A stretch of 64,000 nucleotides of DNA from Aquarana catesbeiana (lineage: Eukaryota > Chordata > Amphibia > Anura > Ranidae). A program made the translations under genes and the position numbers. The number at the start of each line of letters is the position of its first letter. The stretch's first letter is position 1. Positions 45,123 through 56,205 of this stretch are shown here, in pieces. The stretch covers positions 190,828,251 to 190,892,250 of the forward strand of contig NC_133336.1 in NCBI RefSeq assembly GCF_042186555.1, read 5' to 3'. The notes beneath the pieces were generated by a model. That model was not told the DNA's origin. It made no database searches and saw only the letters and a list, made by a program, of their open reading frames with translations.

Positions 45123-45482
45123 AGGTAGAGATGGTCCAAACACCCCCCTCAGGGCCACCATCAGGGGGGTACAGCCCTTACACTTGTAAGGGGCCCGAGT
45201 GTCTGGACAGGTGGGGAGAAGGCAGGGGCGGGTGCAGGGGAGCTCCGTAGCTGCGCTGGCTTTCAGAATGAGCGTGAGTCGGCAGCTGCTGCTCTGCATC
45301 GATGAGCTCTTTACTGCCACCTCTGGCAAATTACTGCATGTGCATTCCTCGTGTGTGTGCTGCACAAGAGCTGGGACCAGGAACACCACCTTACAAGTAA
45401 GGGCTGTTTTACAAATGAAGGGTACATGTGTGTGTGTCATACATAAACATGTGATGGGGCTGAGACCGTACAGGCGTTAAAC
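45123..45482. other. Intergenic, nothing recognised
   Basis: GC-moderate DNA with small frames on both strands and no family resemblance. Confidence 0.45.
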
Positions 45483-45660
45483 AGGTGTGAGGGGGTTGCT
45501 GAGAGCATACAGCTGTGAGGGGGTGGCTGAGAGCATACTAGTGTGAGGGGGTGGCTGAGAGTGTACCGGTGTGAGGGGGGGCTGCAAGCATACAGGTGTG
45601 GGGTGGGGCTGTGCGCATACAGGTATTAAGGGGGTGTGGGGCATGCGAGCATACAGCTGC
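45483..45660. repeat. ~34-bp G-rich minisatellite
   Basis: About five units of 'gtgagggggtggctgagagcatac' plus a variable spacer. The Pro/His-rich minus-strand frames are artefacts. Confidence 0.8.
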
Positions 45661-46314
45661 TGGATTGGGATGTCTCTTTTGGGCATAATATAATTTCCTA
45701 CTGTTAAACCTTGAAAGTACTGATGACTTAATAATACACTGTTCATTTTCATATGACGTTGTAAGAGTGTTAAAAAAAAAAAGTGTGTGCACTGAAGGAC
45801 TTGATGGAATGGCTAGTGGGCGGTGTCAGAAACCATGAATCAGACTGAGACAGAAGTACAGTTAAATCACACTTGTTTAATAATAATAAAAAAAAGGTTA
45901 ACAGAGTAAATGTAGTCAAAACATAGCCAGAGTTCTGGAACCGGAACAGATAGTCAGACAAGCCAAAACGTCAGGGAGCCAGAAGGAATGTCAGCCAAGC
46001 AAGTCTTTAACAGGAACACAGGAGAGCGTCTCTAGAGATGTGACCAAGGCGAAGGCAGAGATCATCTGGACTGAATGGCTAAAGTAAGCAGGACTGACGA
46101 GCAGGATATCATCAACAGGTGAGTCACTGTGGAGAGATAGGAGCTGGCAATTAGCCAACAGCTGAGCGGCCAGCTTAGAGAAGGAAGGGCTGGGCCCAGC
46201 CCTGACAGGCGGATTCGGTGGGACGGCCAGTGGGCAGGCCCTGGGGAATGTTGGTGGTCAGGCCTAAAGCTGTCTAAGGGGCCCCACAATTTCTGATGGC
46301 TGCCCTGCCGCCCC
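45661..46314. other. Dispersed-repeat-like DNA, unassigned
   Basis: 45820-46280 has the look of a dispersed repeat ('agccagagttctgg', 'aacaggaacacaggagagc', 'gccaacagctgagcggcc') but I cannot place it in a family. No gene. Confidence 0.4.
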
Positions 46315-46570
46315 CCCCCCGTTCGGTTAGCAGCAGAACTCCCGAACAGGGGAAAAGTTCTAACCCGAACGACAAACCCTATTGAAGTCTATGGGAATCG
46401 AACTAGGAAAATCAAAAGTGCCCATTTTGAAGGCGTATAAGCAAGTGATTGGCCATAAAAGGGGTATGGGGGTCCTGCCCTCAACATGGGGGGGTGCTTT
46501 GGGGCGGACCCCCTCCCACCCCAAAGCACCTTGTCCCCATGTTAATGGGGAGAAGGGTCTCTTCCCCACA
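46315..46570. mobile_element. 'gttcgg-cgaac' dispersed repeat, fragment
   Basis: Shares 'ccattttgaaggcgtataag', 'caagtgattggccataaaa' and the 'ggggtgctttggggcgg' block with 3550-6290. Frames on both strands are by-products. Confidence 0.6.
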
Positions 46571-46589
46571 ACCCCCCCATCTTCTTTCT

Positions 46590-46770
46590 GGCAGCAGCAA
46601 CACAAGGTAAGAGGGGTGCACTGTGATATAAGGGACAGTGGGGGACTCTTGACTTCTGATGGTGGGAGGACTCTTGACATCTAGTCTTACAGATGCAACC
46701 GGCCCTTTGAGGGCAACCATAATGCTGATGCAGCCAGCAATGAAATTGTGTTTGACACCCCTCATGTAAA
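46590..46770 (-). mobile_element. hAT-like repeat fragment
   Basis: On the minus strand it begins 'aggggtgtcaaacacaattt' and runs through 'gccctcaaagggccggttg', a pattern similar to the hAT-type 'caggggt' repeats. Ends not defined. Confidence 0.4.
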
Positions 46771-47479
46771 TAAATATCACAACTTGGAGTCGAGACCACC
46801 TACAGTATACTAAAGTTTTTCTCCATACAGGTGACATGATCTCTCCAATCTTTGAACACAAAAATCATTTTTTCTCTGCTACTGCCTATGGTATATATTT
46901 CTTATGGTTACATACCCTACCCACTGTACGTATAATGAAAATGTTATGAAAACTTATTGGAAGTAAAAAGAGTATCATGTGTAAAGATACATCAAGAAAG
47001 GTATTTCAAATAACAAATCACCTTACAGTATATATCGCTATACAGTTCAGTGAAAAAAAAAAAAAAACAATTCTGCAATAATTAATTCTGTGAATTTAAA
47101 CTCCCAATAATAAACTCAATGATGAGTTTATGATGACCATCAATGATGACCATCAAGAGATGGTCTCATGAACTTGTTAATTACATCTACTCAATGTTAA
47201 CTTTCCATCACTATAGGATAGGCCATAGACTCATTCTCAAATATTCCTACATCATAATATGACTCAAGCCATAAGGGAGAACACCTATACGCATGGTTAA
47301 GAAACTCTGCTTTAAGGAACAATGCAGATACTGCCGGTCAGGAGATCACTCGAACTAGCAGTGCCAGCACAGGTCAAGCATTCCAGCCCTTAGTTCCATG
47401 ACGTGTCCTTCAAATCCTGGGACAGTCCCATGGAAAATGGTACAGTAGAGAGATCTGGTTAATGCAGGTCTATCTACAG
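46771..47479. other. Intergenic, nothing recognised
   Basis: AT-rich DNA without frames or repeats that I recognise. Confidence 0.45.
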
Positions 47480-48011
47480 GGCTTGGGCATAAGATCTGGA
47501 AACACTACATGATTTGCAGGTGTGAAAATGACGACATGTTTCACATTGAAAGCGGAAGTGGTGTAACATTCTTTTGCTTCCGCTGTGTGATGAGACACCT
47601 AGCTAACAGGTGGGAAGCCTCACTTTCATTATTCACTGCTTGCACTGCTAGTAATATGGAGTCAGCGCTTACTGAGTTTCAGAGGGCAAATTGTTGGTGC
47701 CAGCTTAGCTGTGTGGTGTGTGCTTGTGGTGTCACGAGGTGCAGTATCAAAGGTTATGACAGCAAATACAGTTTCCCGGGAATGGTTGACATGGTCAACT
47801 GATCGAAGAAGACAAAAGTGTATTGCTCTGGATTGTAACCTGGATTTTTGTATGAAGAGTAGTCCAACATCCACCATCCAAGACTTATATTTGTCAATTC
47901 CCAGGAGAGTTGAGGCCGTCTTGGATACCAAAGGCAGTCCAACACCATATTAGGTAACAATTTTGTTCTTTTACCATACCTGTTTCTATAATTTTTGTCC
48001 AACCCCTGTAT
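47480..48011 (+). mobile_element. Tc1-like element, truncated 3' end
   Basis: A + frame ends 'LSIPRRVEAVLDTKGSPTPY', the C-terminal signature of Tc1 transposases, at 47953. About 50 bp on, the terminus 'tttttgtccaacccctgta' follows. The rest of the transposase is eroded. Confidence 0.7.
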
Positions 48012-48079
48012 ATCTAGATCGTTGGCTTCGATTTTGTGGGGTAAGATTTATCAGGTTGGTTTACTAAAGAAAAAGACAA

Positions 48080-48171
48080 GGAAAAAGAGAACATGCAACT
48101 GGTGCAATAGGAGCTGCCCCCTTGGACTTTTAAGCGGCTCCTATTGCACCAGTTGCATGTTCTCTTTTTCC
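48080..48171. repeat. Perfect 35-bp-stem hairpin
   Basis: Arm 48080-48114 and arm 48137-48171 are exact reverse complements (GGAAAAAGAGAACATGCAAC... against ...GTTGCATGTTCTCTTTTTCC), with a 22-nt loop. The size is that of a microRNA precursor, but a small MITE is as likely. Confidence 0.9.
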
Positions 48172-48650
48172 ATATTTAAAGGATGTTGCCAGTCTCTCAC
48201 ATTCAATTCCCTCACAATCTTTTTCAAAGAAAAAGACAATGTTTACACTGGAAAAGGAATGTTCACCTTACTAAAGCTGGCTTTACATGTATCAAAATGT
48301 AGCCGGTTCAGTAGCAACCGGATGAGATTTGATCCATATATTGGCAGGCTGATTGTACCTATGTCGACCCATTGATCAACTTGGTTACAACTAGCCTGTT
48401 GGATTTTTCTACATTCGATTACTGCCAGCCGCTATAGTGGCTGGCAGTAACCATTGAGTTCAACTCACCAGGAAGGCATCCCACACCCCCCCACCTGAAA
48501 AACACAATAGCGCTGTGGAAGGCATTCATAGTCAGTGTTGATGGGGGAATCAAGTGATTTTCTTTCCTTCCACCCATGGTGGAAGTTAAGAAAGTCGAGT
48601 AATCTATGGACTGCTTTAGTGATTAGCGTGCAGCTCTACTTTAACCACTT
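48172..48650. other. Intergenic, nothing recognised
   Basis: No feature apart from a small inverted repeat near 48420-48450 ('actgccagcc...ggctggcagt'). Confidence 0.45.
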
Positions 48651-50408
48651 AACAACCGGCCCATAGCCAAATGACGGCTACAGGGCGGTTGTTTAACTCT
48701 GGGAGGGCGTCCAGGGACGTCCTCCCAGAATTCTGCTCTCGCGCGCCCCCTAGGGCGCGCACTCGAGAGCATTCGTGACCGCCGGGTCCAGAGGACCCGG
48801 CGCATCACAGATCCCGGTAAATGGCCGCTGATCGCGGCCGTTTACCATGTGATCGCTCTGTCAAATGACGGAGCGATCACATGTCAACAAACCGGCGTCA
48901 TCTGATGACGCCGGTTCCTCTCCTCCCCCTCTCCTCCCCTCCTGTGTACCGATCGGTACACAGTGACCGGAGAGGCGGATGGATGGATGGCTGCAGCGTT
49001 GTGGGCTGCATCTGTAGTGCCCACAGCGCTGCACAGAGACATCCAGCCATCCATCCATCCCTGCTCAGCCATCCCTACTACTCTGCATGCTCTGCAATTC
49101 CCACTGCAATGCCCCACAATACTCTGCCATACCTTGGAATACCCCTGCAATACTCTGCCATACCCTGGAATACCCCTGCAATACTCTGCCATACCCTGGA
49201 ATACCCCTGCAATACTCTGCCATACCCTGGAATACCCCTGCAATACTCTGCCATACCCTGGAATACCCCTGCAATACTCTGCCATACCCTGGAATACCCC
49301 TGCAATACTCTGCCATACCCTGGAATACCCCTGCAATACTCTGCCATACCCTGGAATACCCCTGCAATACTCTGCCATACCCTGGAATACCCCTGCAATA
49401 CTCTGCCATACCCTGGAATACCCCTGCAATACTCTGCCATACCCTGGAATACCCCGCAATACTCTGCCATACCCTGGAATACCCCGCAATACTCTGCCAT
49501 ACCCTGGAATACCCCGCAATACTCTGCCATACCCTGGAATACCCCGCAATACTCTGCCATACCCTGGAATACCCCGCAATACTCTGCCATACCCTGGAAT
49601 ACCCCGCAATACTCTTCCATACCCTGGAATACCCCGCAATACTCTGCCATACCCTGGAATACCCCGCAATACTCTGCCATACCCCGCAATACTCTGCCAT
49701 ACCCCAAAATACCCCGCAATACTCTGCCATACCCCGCAATACTCTGCCATACCCCGCAATACTCTGCCATACCCCGCAATACCCTGGAATACCCCGCAAT
49801 ACTCTGCCATACCCTGGAATACCCCGCAATACTCTGCCATACCCTGAAATATCCCGCAATACCCAGCCATACTCTGCAATACTCAGTGATACCCAGCCAT
49901 ACTCTGCAATACTCAGTGATACCCAGCCATACTCAGCAATACTCAGTGATACCCAGCCATACTCTGCCATACCCAGCCATGCTCTGCAATACCCCGCAAA
50001 AATCTGCAATACTCTGCCATAACCCGCAATACTCTGCCATACCCAGCCATACTCTGCAATACCCCGCAATACCCAGCCATACTCTGCAATACTCGGTGAT
50101 ACCCAGCCATACTCTGCAATACTCGGTGATACCCAGCCATACTCTGCCATACCCAGTCATACTCGGCGATACTCTGCAATACCCAGCCATGCTCAGCCAT
50201 ACCCAGCCATGCTCAGCCATACCCAGCCATGCTCAGCCATACCCAGTCTCTGTATGTGGCCAGGCTGTGGAAGTCTCACACATGTGGTATCCCCGTACTC
50301 AGGAGGAGTAGGAGAATCTATTTTGGGGTGTCATTTTTGGTATATACATGCTATGTGTTAGAAATATTGTATAAATGGACAACTTTGTGTTAAAAAAAAA
50401 AAAGCGTT
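48651..50408 (+). mobile_element. TTAA-target repeat with 30/31-bp array
   Basis: Starts TTAACCACTTAACAACCGGC, has GC-rich inverted blocks (48700-48960), then the array, then 'ctctgtatgtggccaggctg', 'acacatgtggtatcc' and an A-run up to TTAA at 50409. The stretch after the array matches 51480-51640 of the neighbouring element, so both belong to one superfamily. Confidence 0.75.
49115..50245 (+). repeat. 30/31-bp minisatellite
   Basis: About 11 units of 31 bp (CTCTGCCATACCCTGGAATA plus CCCCTGCAATA), then 30-bp units (CCCCGCAATA) in strict register (49441-49680), then shorter 15-bp-like variants (CATACTCTGCAATACCCAGC). No stops occur in any frame, so frames of 233-476 residues are open on both strands. 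None is a gene. Confidence 0.95.
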
Positions 50409-52247
50409 TTAACCACTTCCCGCCTTCCGTCATACGACGTCCTTGACTTTGTGCGGGGATATCTGAATGATGGGTGCAGCTACAGGCATCATTCAGATAT
50501 CATATTTTTCAGCCGGCGATTCCCTATACCATGAGAACGATCATAGCGGCTGTTACACTGCTTGATCGTTCTTACGGGAGGCGAGAGGGGACGCCCCCCC
50601 TCCCGCCGCCCTCCGGTGCTTCTACCGACTCACCGCTACGATCGAAGCCAGGATCTTTTTTTTTTTTTTTTTTTTTTAATTTCAGGAACAGCCTAGAGGT
50701 GAGATGTGGGGTCTTATTGACCCCATATCTCACTGTAAAGAGGACCTGTCATGCCATATTCCTATTACAAGGGATGTTTACATTCCTTGTAATAGGAATA
50801 AAAGTGATCAAAAAAATTTTTTTTTTGGAAAAAAGTGTCAAACTAAAATAATTAAAGTAAAATGAACAATAAAAAAAAAAAAAAAATTTTTAAAGCGCCC
50901 CTGTCCGTGTGCTCGCATGCAGAAGCGAACGCATACGTAAGTCCCGCCCACATATGAAAACGGTGTTCAAACCACACATGTGAGGTATCGCTGCGATCGG
51001 TAGAGCGAGAGCAATAATTTTGGCCCTAGACCTCCTCTGTAACTCAAAATTTGTTACCAGTAAAAAATTTTAAAGCGTCGCCTATGGGGATTTTTAAGTG
51101 GCGAAGTTTGGCACCATTCTACAAGCGTGTGCAATTTTGAAAGGTGACATGTTAGGTATCTATTAACTTGGCGTAACTTCATCTTTCATATTATGTAAAA
51201 ACATTGGGCTATCCTTACTGTTTTGTTTTTTTTTAAAGCAAAAAACTGTTTTTTTTCCAAAAAAAACGCGTTCGAAAAATTGCTGCGCAAATATCGTGCG
51301 AGATAAAAAGTTGCAATGACCGCTATTGTATTCTCTAGGGTCTTTGCTAAAAAAACATATATAATGTTTTGGGGTTCTATGTAATTTTCTAGCAAATAAA
51401 TGATGATTTTTACATGTAGGAGAGAAATGTCAGAATTGGCCTGGGTGCTCCAGAACGCCTGAAGGTGCTCCCCTGCATGTTGGGCCTCTGTATGTGGCCA
51501 CGCTGTGTAAAAGTCTCACACATGTGGTATCGCCATACTCAGGAGTAATAGCAGAATGTGTTTTGGGGTGTAATTTGTGGTATGCATATGCTGTGTGTGA
51601 GAAATAACCTGCTAATATGACAATTTTGTAAAAAAAAAAAAACGAAAAAAAAAAAACTTGATTTTGCAAAGAATTGTGGGAAAAAATGACAACTTCAAAA
51701 AACTCATCATGCATCTTTCTAAATACCTTGGAATGTCTTCTTTCCAAGAAGGGGTCATTTGGGGGGTATTTGTACTTTTCTGGCATGTTAGGGTCTCAAG
51801 AAATGAGATAGGCCGTCAGTACTTCAGGTGTGATCAATTTTCAGATATTGGTACCATAGCTTGTGGACGCTATAACTTTCACAAAGACCAAATAATATAC
51901 ACTAATTTGGGTTATTTTTACCAAAGATATGTAGCGGTATAAATTTTGGCCAAAATATATGAAGAAAAATTACTAATTTTCAAAATTTTATAACAGAAAC
52001 GAAGAAAAATTTATTTTTTTACAGATTTTTCGGTCTTTTTTCTTTTATAGCGCAAAAAATAAAGAACCCAGTGGTGATTAAATACCACCAAAAGAAAGCT
52101 CTATTTGTGTGAAAAAAAGGACAAAAAATTCATATAGATACAGTGTTGCATGACTGAGTAATTGTCATTCAAAATGTGAGAGCACCAAAAGCTGAAAATT
52201 GGTCTGGTTATTAAGGGGGTTTAAGTGCCCAGTGGTCAAGTGGTTAA
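50409..52247 (+). mobile_element. TTAA-target repeat, 1.8 kb
   Basis: TTAACCACTTCCCGCCTTCC at the left and CAGTGGTCAAGTGGTTAA at the right. Contains 'tgaggtatcgctgcgatcgg', 'cacatgtggtatcgcc' and T/A-rich runs. Shares the TTAA at 50409 with the element before it. The small frames are by-products. Confidence 0.82.
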
Positions 52248-53127
52248 ACACAAAAATGGACAACTAAAGTTAAAAAAAAAAACACAACGCTGCCACTGTG
52301 TCCATTAAACACTGCCACTGTGCCATCAAATGCTACAACGGTGCCCATCAAATGCAGCCACTGGGCCAAACGCTGCCACTGTGCCCTGTGAGGAGCTTTT
52401 GCCGCTAAACCCTTTTATTGAAGTCAGAGGTGATAGAACGTCAATAGTTTAATTTTTACATTCCATTAAATTTTCATGTTTTTTGTTAAGTCAAACTTTG
52501 TTTTTCACATTCTTCATCTTCTCTCGTATATTTAACATACTTTTTTTGCTGCATGGAGAGTTCCTACCTTCAAGCTGGCATGACTAGTGAAAGCAGCTTC
52601 AGAGTAACAAACATTTGTGCTGAGGTTGAGAGTTTTTGTGCTAGGAGGGAGAGGGAGAAGAGGATCAGTGCTAGGAGAGGGGTAGAAGGAGGGGTTGTTG
52701 GGGAGAAAATTTGTACTGGAAGGAGGAAATTTGGGGGCGACAGTGGCGTACAATTTATGTCAATTTGGGGGGGATTTGTGCTGGGAGGGGGGATTTGTAC
52801 TATGACGGGGATTTGTGTTATGAAGGGGGGATTTGGGTATTGGGAATTTGTGCTTGTAGGGATGATTGAGGGGATTAGTGCTAGGAGGCAAGATTTAGAG
52901 GGTAGAAGATTTTATGCTCAGAGGGGAAATTTGAGGGGTAAAGGATTTAAGCTATGGGGGGGGGACTGGTCATTGTATTTTGACAGCAGAATACACTGAT
53001 CAGCAGCTGCTCACTGTTATCTTTTTTTTTATTTGACAATGCTTATTTACTATCTGTCCATTTTGTAGAACTGATTTTCACACCTTTCATTTCAAGCCCG
53101 CTTTTCCTATATTGCTAAAGAGTGTCC
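52248..53127. other. Simple G-rich and Ala-codon-like repeats
   Basis: 52285-52390 has degenerate 'cgctgccactgtgcc' units. 52620-52970 has loose repeats of 'gggggatttgtgctgggagg'. The 148-residue + frame over 52553-52999 comes from the latter. No gene recognised. Confidence 0.6.
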
Positions 53128-53345
53128 AATCATTGGTACTAGTGGGAGAAACAGTGCCCCATCATTGGTATCAGTGGGAGAAATAGTGCCCCATCATTGG
53201 TGTCAGTGGGAGAAATAGTGCCCCATCATTGGTATCAGTGGGAGGAATAGTGTCCCATCATTGGTATCAGTGGGAGGAATAGTGCCCCATCATTGGTATC
53301 AGTGGGAGGAATAGTGTCCCATCATTGGTATCAGTGGGAGGAATA
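53128..53345 (+). repeat. 34-bp minisatellite, left part
   Basis: About six units of 'catcattggtatcagtggga' plus 'ggaatagtgcccc'. Continues after an insertion at 53951-54068. Similar units occur inside the hAT element at 61581. Confidence 0.88.
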
Positions 53346-53359
53346 GTGCCTTATCATTG

Positions 53360-53950
53360 GGAGAAAAATATCACCGCTCTGAAGGAGGTCTGTGAGGAAC
53401 AAACATTTTCTCCATGCTGGAAGTAACAGGTGCAGGCAATGCTGGTAATTGAGAGGTAAACGAGAAATCCTGGACAGCCGCACTCAAAAGTAATCTTCGA
53501 TCTTAATTTAAGTATAATCATAAAAATACATGCCACAGCATCACAAAGCAGGAAACTGACGCGTTTCACACTGTAGTCAGTGCTTAATCATAGCTAAATA
53601 TCACATGAATGAATCCCCTATATATACCAATATTCATTGAACATGTGTCCAGGAAGTTGATTGGTGATAATCAATCTACAAACTCAAAAAAGCTGTGACT
53701 GAAATGGAAGTGGGATCTTAAAACTGTGAAAAAAGTAGTGCCTAAAAAATTCCTTTGAATAATATAAGTGAATAAAAATAATTTTAAAAAAAGGGGTAAA
53801 TGTGCAAAAGATGCAAAAAATGCAAAAAGGAAGTGTAAAAAGTTCTTTGATGTGGAATAATATCGACTCAAAAAATTATGCATAGAATGAGTGATGTTGT
53901 GTCATGTATTTTTATGATTCTACTTAAATAAAGATCGAAGATTACTTTTG
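53360..53950. mobile_element. Penelope-like terminal insertion
   Basis: 591 bp between perfect 15-bp target duplications AGTGCCTTATCATTG (53345-53359 and 53951-53965). The ends are inverted copies ('ctcaaaagtaatcttcgatc' at 53483 and its complement at 53950). On the minus strand (53552-53590) it has 'attaag', a stem CACTG-ACTA-CAGTG, then TGAAACGCGT: a hammerhead-like motif with a changed core. Confidence 0.75.
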
Positions 53951-54068
53951 AGTGCCTTATCATTGTTGGGAGTAATAGTGCCACATCATTCGTGTTAGTG
54001 GATGGAATAGTACCCCATCATTTGTATCAGTGTGAGAAATAGTGCCTCACCATTGGTATTAGTGGGAG
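53951..54068 (+). repeat. 34-bp minisatellite, right part
   Basis: Three further units of the array after the insertion. Confidence 0.8.
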
Positions 54069-54269
54069 TAGTCTGTCTTCTTTTACAGATAGCTGATTTT
54101 TTTTTATATTTTTGAGTACCTTATTTTTCAGGGTCTCATAACCCCCTAAGCCTACAACTTATCCTTATCCCCAAAGTGAGCCCTTAACACTTACCCTGCT
54201 CCACCAACAGTCAACCACCATTATGCTGGCTTGTCCTGCACTGGTAGCCTCTGCGTCAAACGCACACAG
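54069..54269 (+). repeat. 200-bp dispersed repeat, copy A
   Basis: Closely matches 62609-62822 ('agtctgtcttcttttacaga', 'cttaccctgctccaccaaca', 'gtcctgcactggtagcctct'). The match stops at 54269, where the Penelope-like element begins. Confidence 0.85.
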
Positions 54270-54840
54270 ATGAATAGGATTTAGTATTTGGTACCACCGG
54301 TTGTAAGAACAAGTCAATGTACTCCCCCAATCTCACATTGGCTGACTGTATGGCGTTGACAATGGGTCTCCCCGGTGGATGGGTCTGATCCTTATGTAGT
54401 TTCGGTATGGTATATATCACAGGTACTCTGCAAGTTTGAGGTAACAGATATTTAGCTTCTTCATCATTTAAAATCTTCTTCCTGGTTCCCAGTTGTATTA
54501 AGCTTTCCAATTCTTTCTCACAATTTTGTTGTGGGATTTCCCCTCAATTTAAGGTAAGTATTATTGTCATTCAGTTGCCCAATAAGTTCATTGTTATAAT
54601 ATTCCTTCGCTAAAACCACAATCCCCCCCCCCCCTTGTCTGCAGGTCTGATGACAACATTTTTTCTCTCCTCCAGCTCCTTAATTCCTCGTTGGATGTAT
54701 CTTGGATCCCTTATCCTTTTTAGTTTCAGTGTTTCAAGATCTTGTAGTACCATATGGTTGAAAACATCCACATGTTCATTATTATGAATCTTTGGGTTAA
54801 ACGGCGATTTGTTTCTCAACTGAGTATGGGGTAATATCAC
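54256..54840 (-). pseudogene. Penelope-like reverse transcriptase fragment
   Basis: Frame 54840-54610 has 'RDPRYIQRGIKELEERKNVV' and 'IRPADKGGG'. A shift later, frame 54510-54256 has 'PVIYTIPKLHKD', 'PPGRPIVNAI' and 'GEYIDLFLQPVVP'. These are the N-terminal and early RT blocks of Penelope-like elements (P-x-x-Y-x-x-P-K-x-H-K, G-R-P-I-V). The catalytic Y-x-D-D block is missing, so it is dead. Confidence 0.87.
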
Positions 54841-55018
54841 TGGTTAGGTTTTGTGACCTTTGGGTCACGGCAACAGATTTATTTAGCATTTAGTGTACCA
54901 TTCTACCAGTAGTTCCGAAATTCACGAGCACCTACCTTAGGGGATATGATTGCAAAGAATATCCCTGATCCTCCCAGTCAAGCAACTAGCAACTAGCTAA
55001 AAAGGTTTTTTTTTTCCA

Positions 55019-55471
55019 TGCAGGAGATGTTATGCATGCAAGAATACTAAGCTGAATGGCCAAAAAGACGATACATTCAAATCCACTGTTACCAATAAGG
55101 AATATCAGATCAAAGACTTTATTTCTTGTAGGACAGAGGGAGTGGTGTATGTCCTCCAATGTCCGTGCTTGAAGCAATATATTGGTAGGACTAAACGCCC
55201 AATGTGGAAAAGGATTAGAGAACATATTCAAAAAATTCGGAAGGAGTTTACTAAGCATAGTGTCCCTAGACATTTTGCCCAATTCCACTCACAGGACCAT
55301 TCAGTAATGAAACTTTGGGCAATTGAAAGATATAAACCTCACTGGAGAGGGAGTAATAGAGTTATCACACTGAGTAAATGTGAATCAAAATGGATTTTTG
55401 AAATGAAATCTTTCCGTCCTCAAGGGTTAAACATTGATTTTGACCCTAATTGTTTCATTTCTGATTTCTAG
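55019..55471 (+). pseudogene. Penelope-like GIY-YIG endonuclease domain
   Basis: An open + frame of about 150 residues to the stop at 55471. It starts inside the element with a 'C-x-x-C' finger ('RRCYACKNTKL'), then 'CRTEGVVYVLQCPC', 'YIGRTKRPMWKRIREH', 'HWRGSNRV' and 'GLNIDFDPNCF'. This is the C-terminal GIY-YIG nuclease that nicks target DNA in Penelope-like retroelements; Tyr, Gly-Arg-Thr and Arg-x-x-x-His are visible. It is cut off from its reverse transcriptase. Confidence 0.88.
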
Positions 55472-55913
55472 ATGTTGGTTTTTTCATTTTCATTTCTATT
55501 TACTTATCTATTACGTTTATTCTTGTACAATGTAACCACTGTTTGGTGTATTTATGAGCATTTCAGGTCATTTTTATACGTTTTTATATATTAAGTATCC
55601 TTTCAGTGGTGATATTGTTCTTGTCCACTAGATGTCATCCTCTCATACTTACCGGTACTTAGTATGTCTATAATTGGTTATATAAACTCCATGTGGCAGC
55701 ACTATTGTCTTTTGCCCACTTGATGTCACCATTATCATCTCCTCTCTCTCGTTCTTAATGTGTATATTTTTATATCTTTTCTTTTTGGATTTAATTTTTT
55801 CTCTCCAATATTCTTTTTTGTGAAATCTTGTATGAAAAATACTTCCGTATCAATTGAATGTCCAAAATGTTTCCATGTTTGTCTGCCATTTAATGTTGTA
55901 TTTAATTTATTTC

Positions 55914-56041
55914 ATTTTATTGTATTGTGTGCAACCTATCACCTTTCGGTTGCTAGGCAGTTTTCTCTGGCCATGAGACTTTATTTTATTGTGTGCAACC
56001 TATCACCTTTCGGTTGCTAGGCAGTTTTCTCTGGCCATGAT
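55914..56041 (+). repeat. 64-bp tandem duplication
   Basis: 'tgtgcaacctatcacctttc' to 'tctctggccatga' occurs twice, 64 bp apart, with almost no differences. Part of the Penelope-like 3' region. Confidence 0.9.
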
Positions 56042-56161
56042 GGATGTTTTTTCTTATTGGCCAATTAATTATATTGGACACAGATGAACTGATGACTCAC
56101 CTGTTACTAAGGCTCCCATTGGTTGGAGGGAGTATAAATACCCGGTGACTGTTACTTGGTT

Positions 56162-56205
56162 CCTATCCCTGAGGAAGTCACGTGACCAGTGACGCAACGT
56201 GTCAG
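56162..56205 (+). other. Hammerhead-like motif of the Penelope-like element
   Basis: CTGAGGA, then a stem GTCAC-N7-GTGAC, then GCAACGTGT. The CUGANGA box is intact. The GAAAC box reads GCAAC, so cleavage should be lost. Confidence 0.5.

Noticed and set aside
48881..50311. Open frames up to 476 residues on + and 361 on -
   Set aside because: Products of the 30/31-bp array, open on both strands at once.
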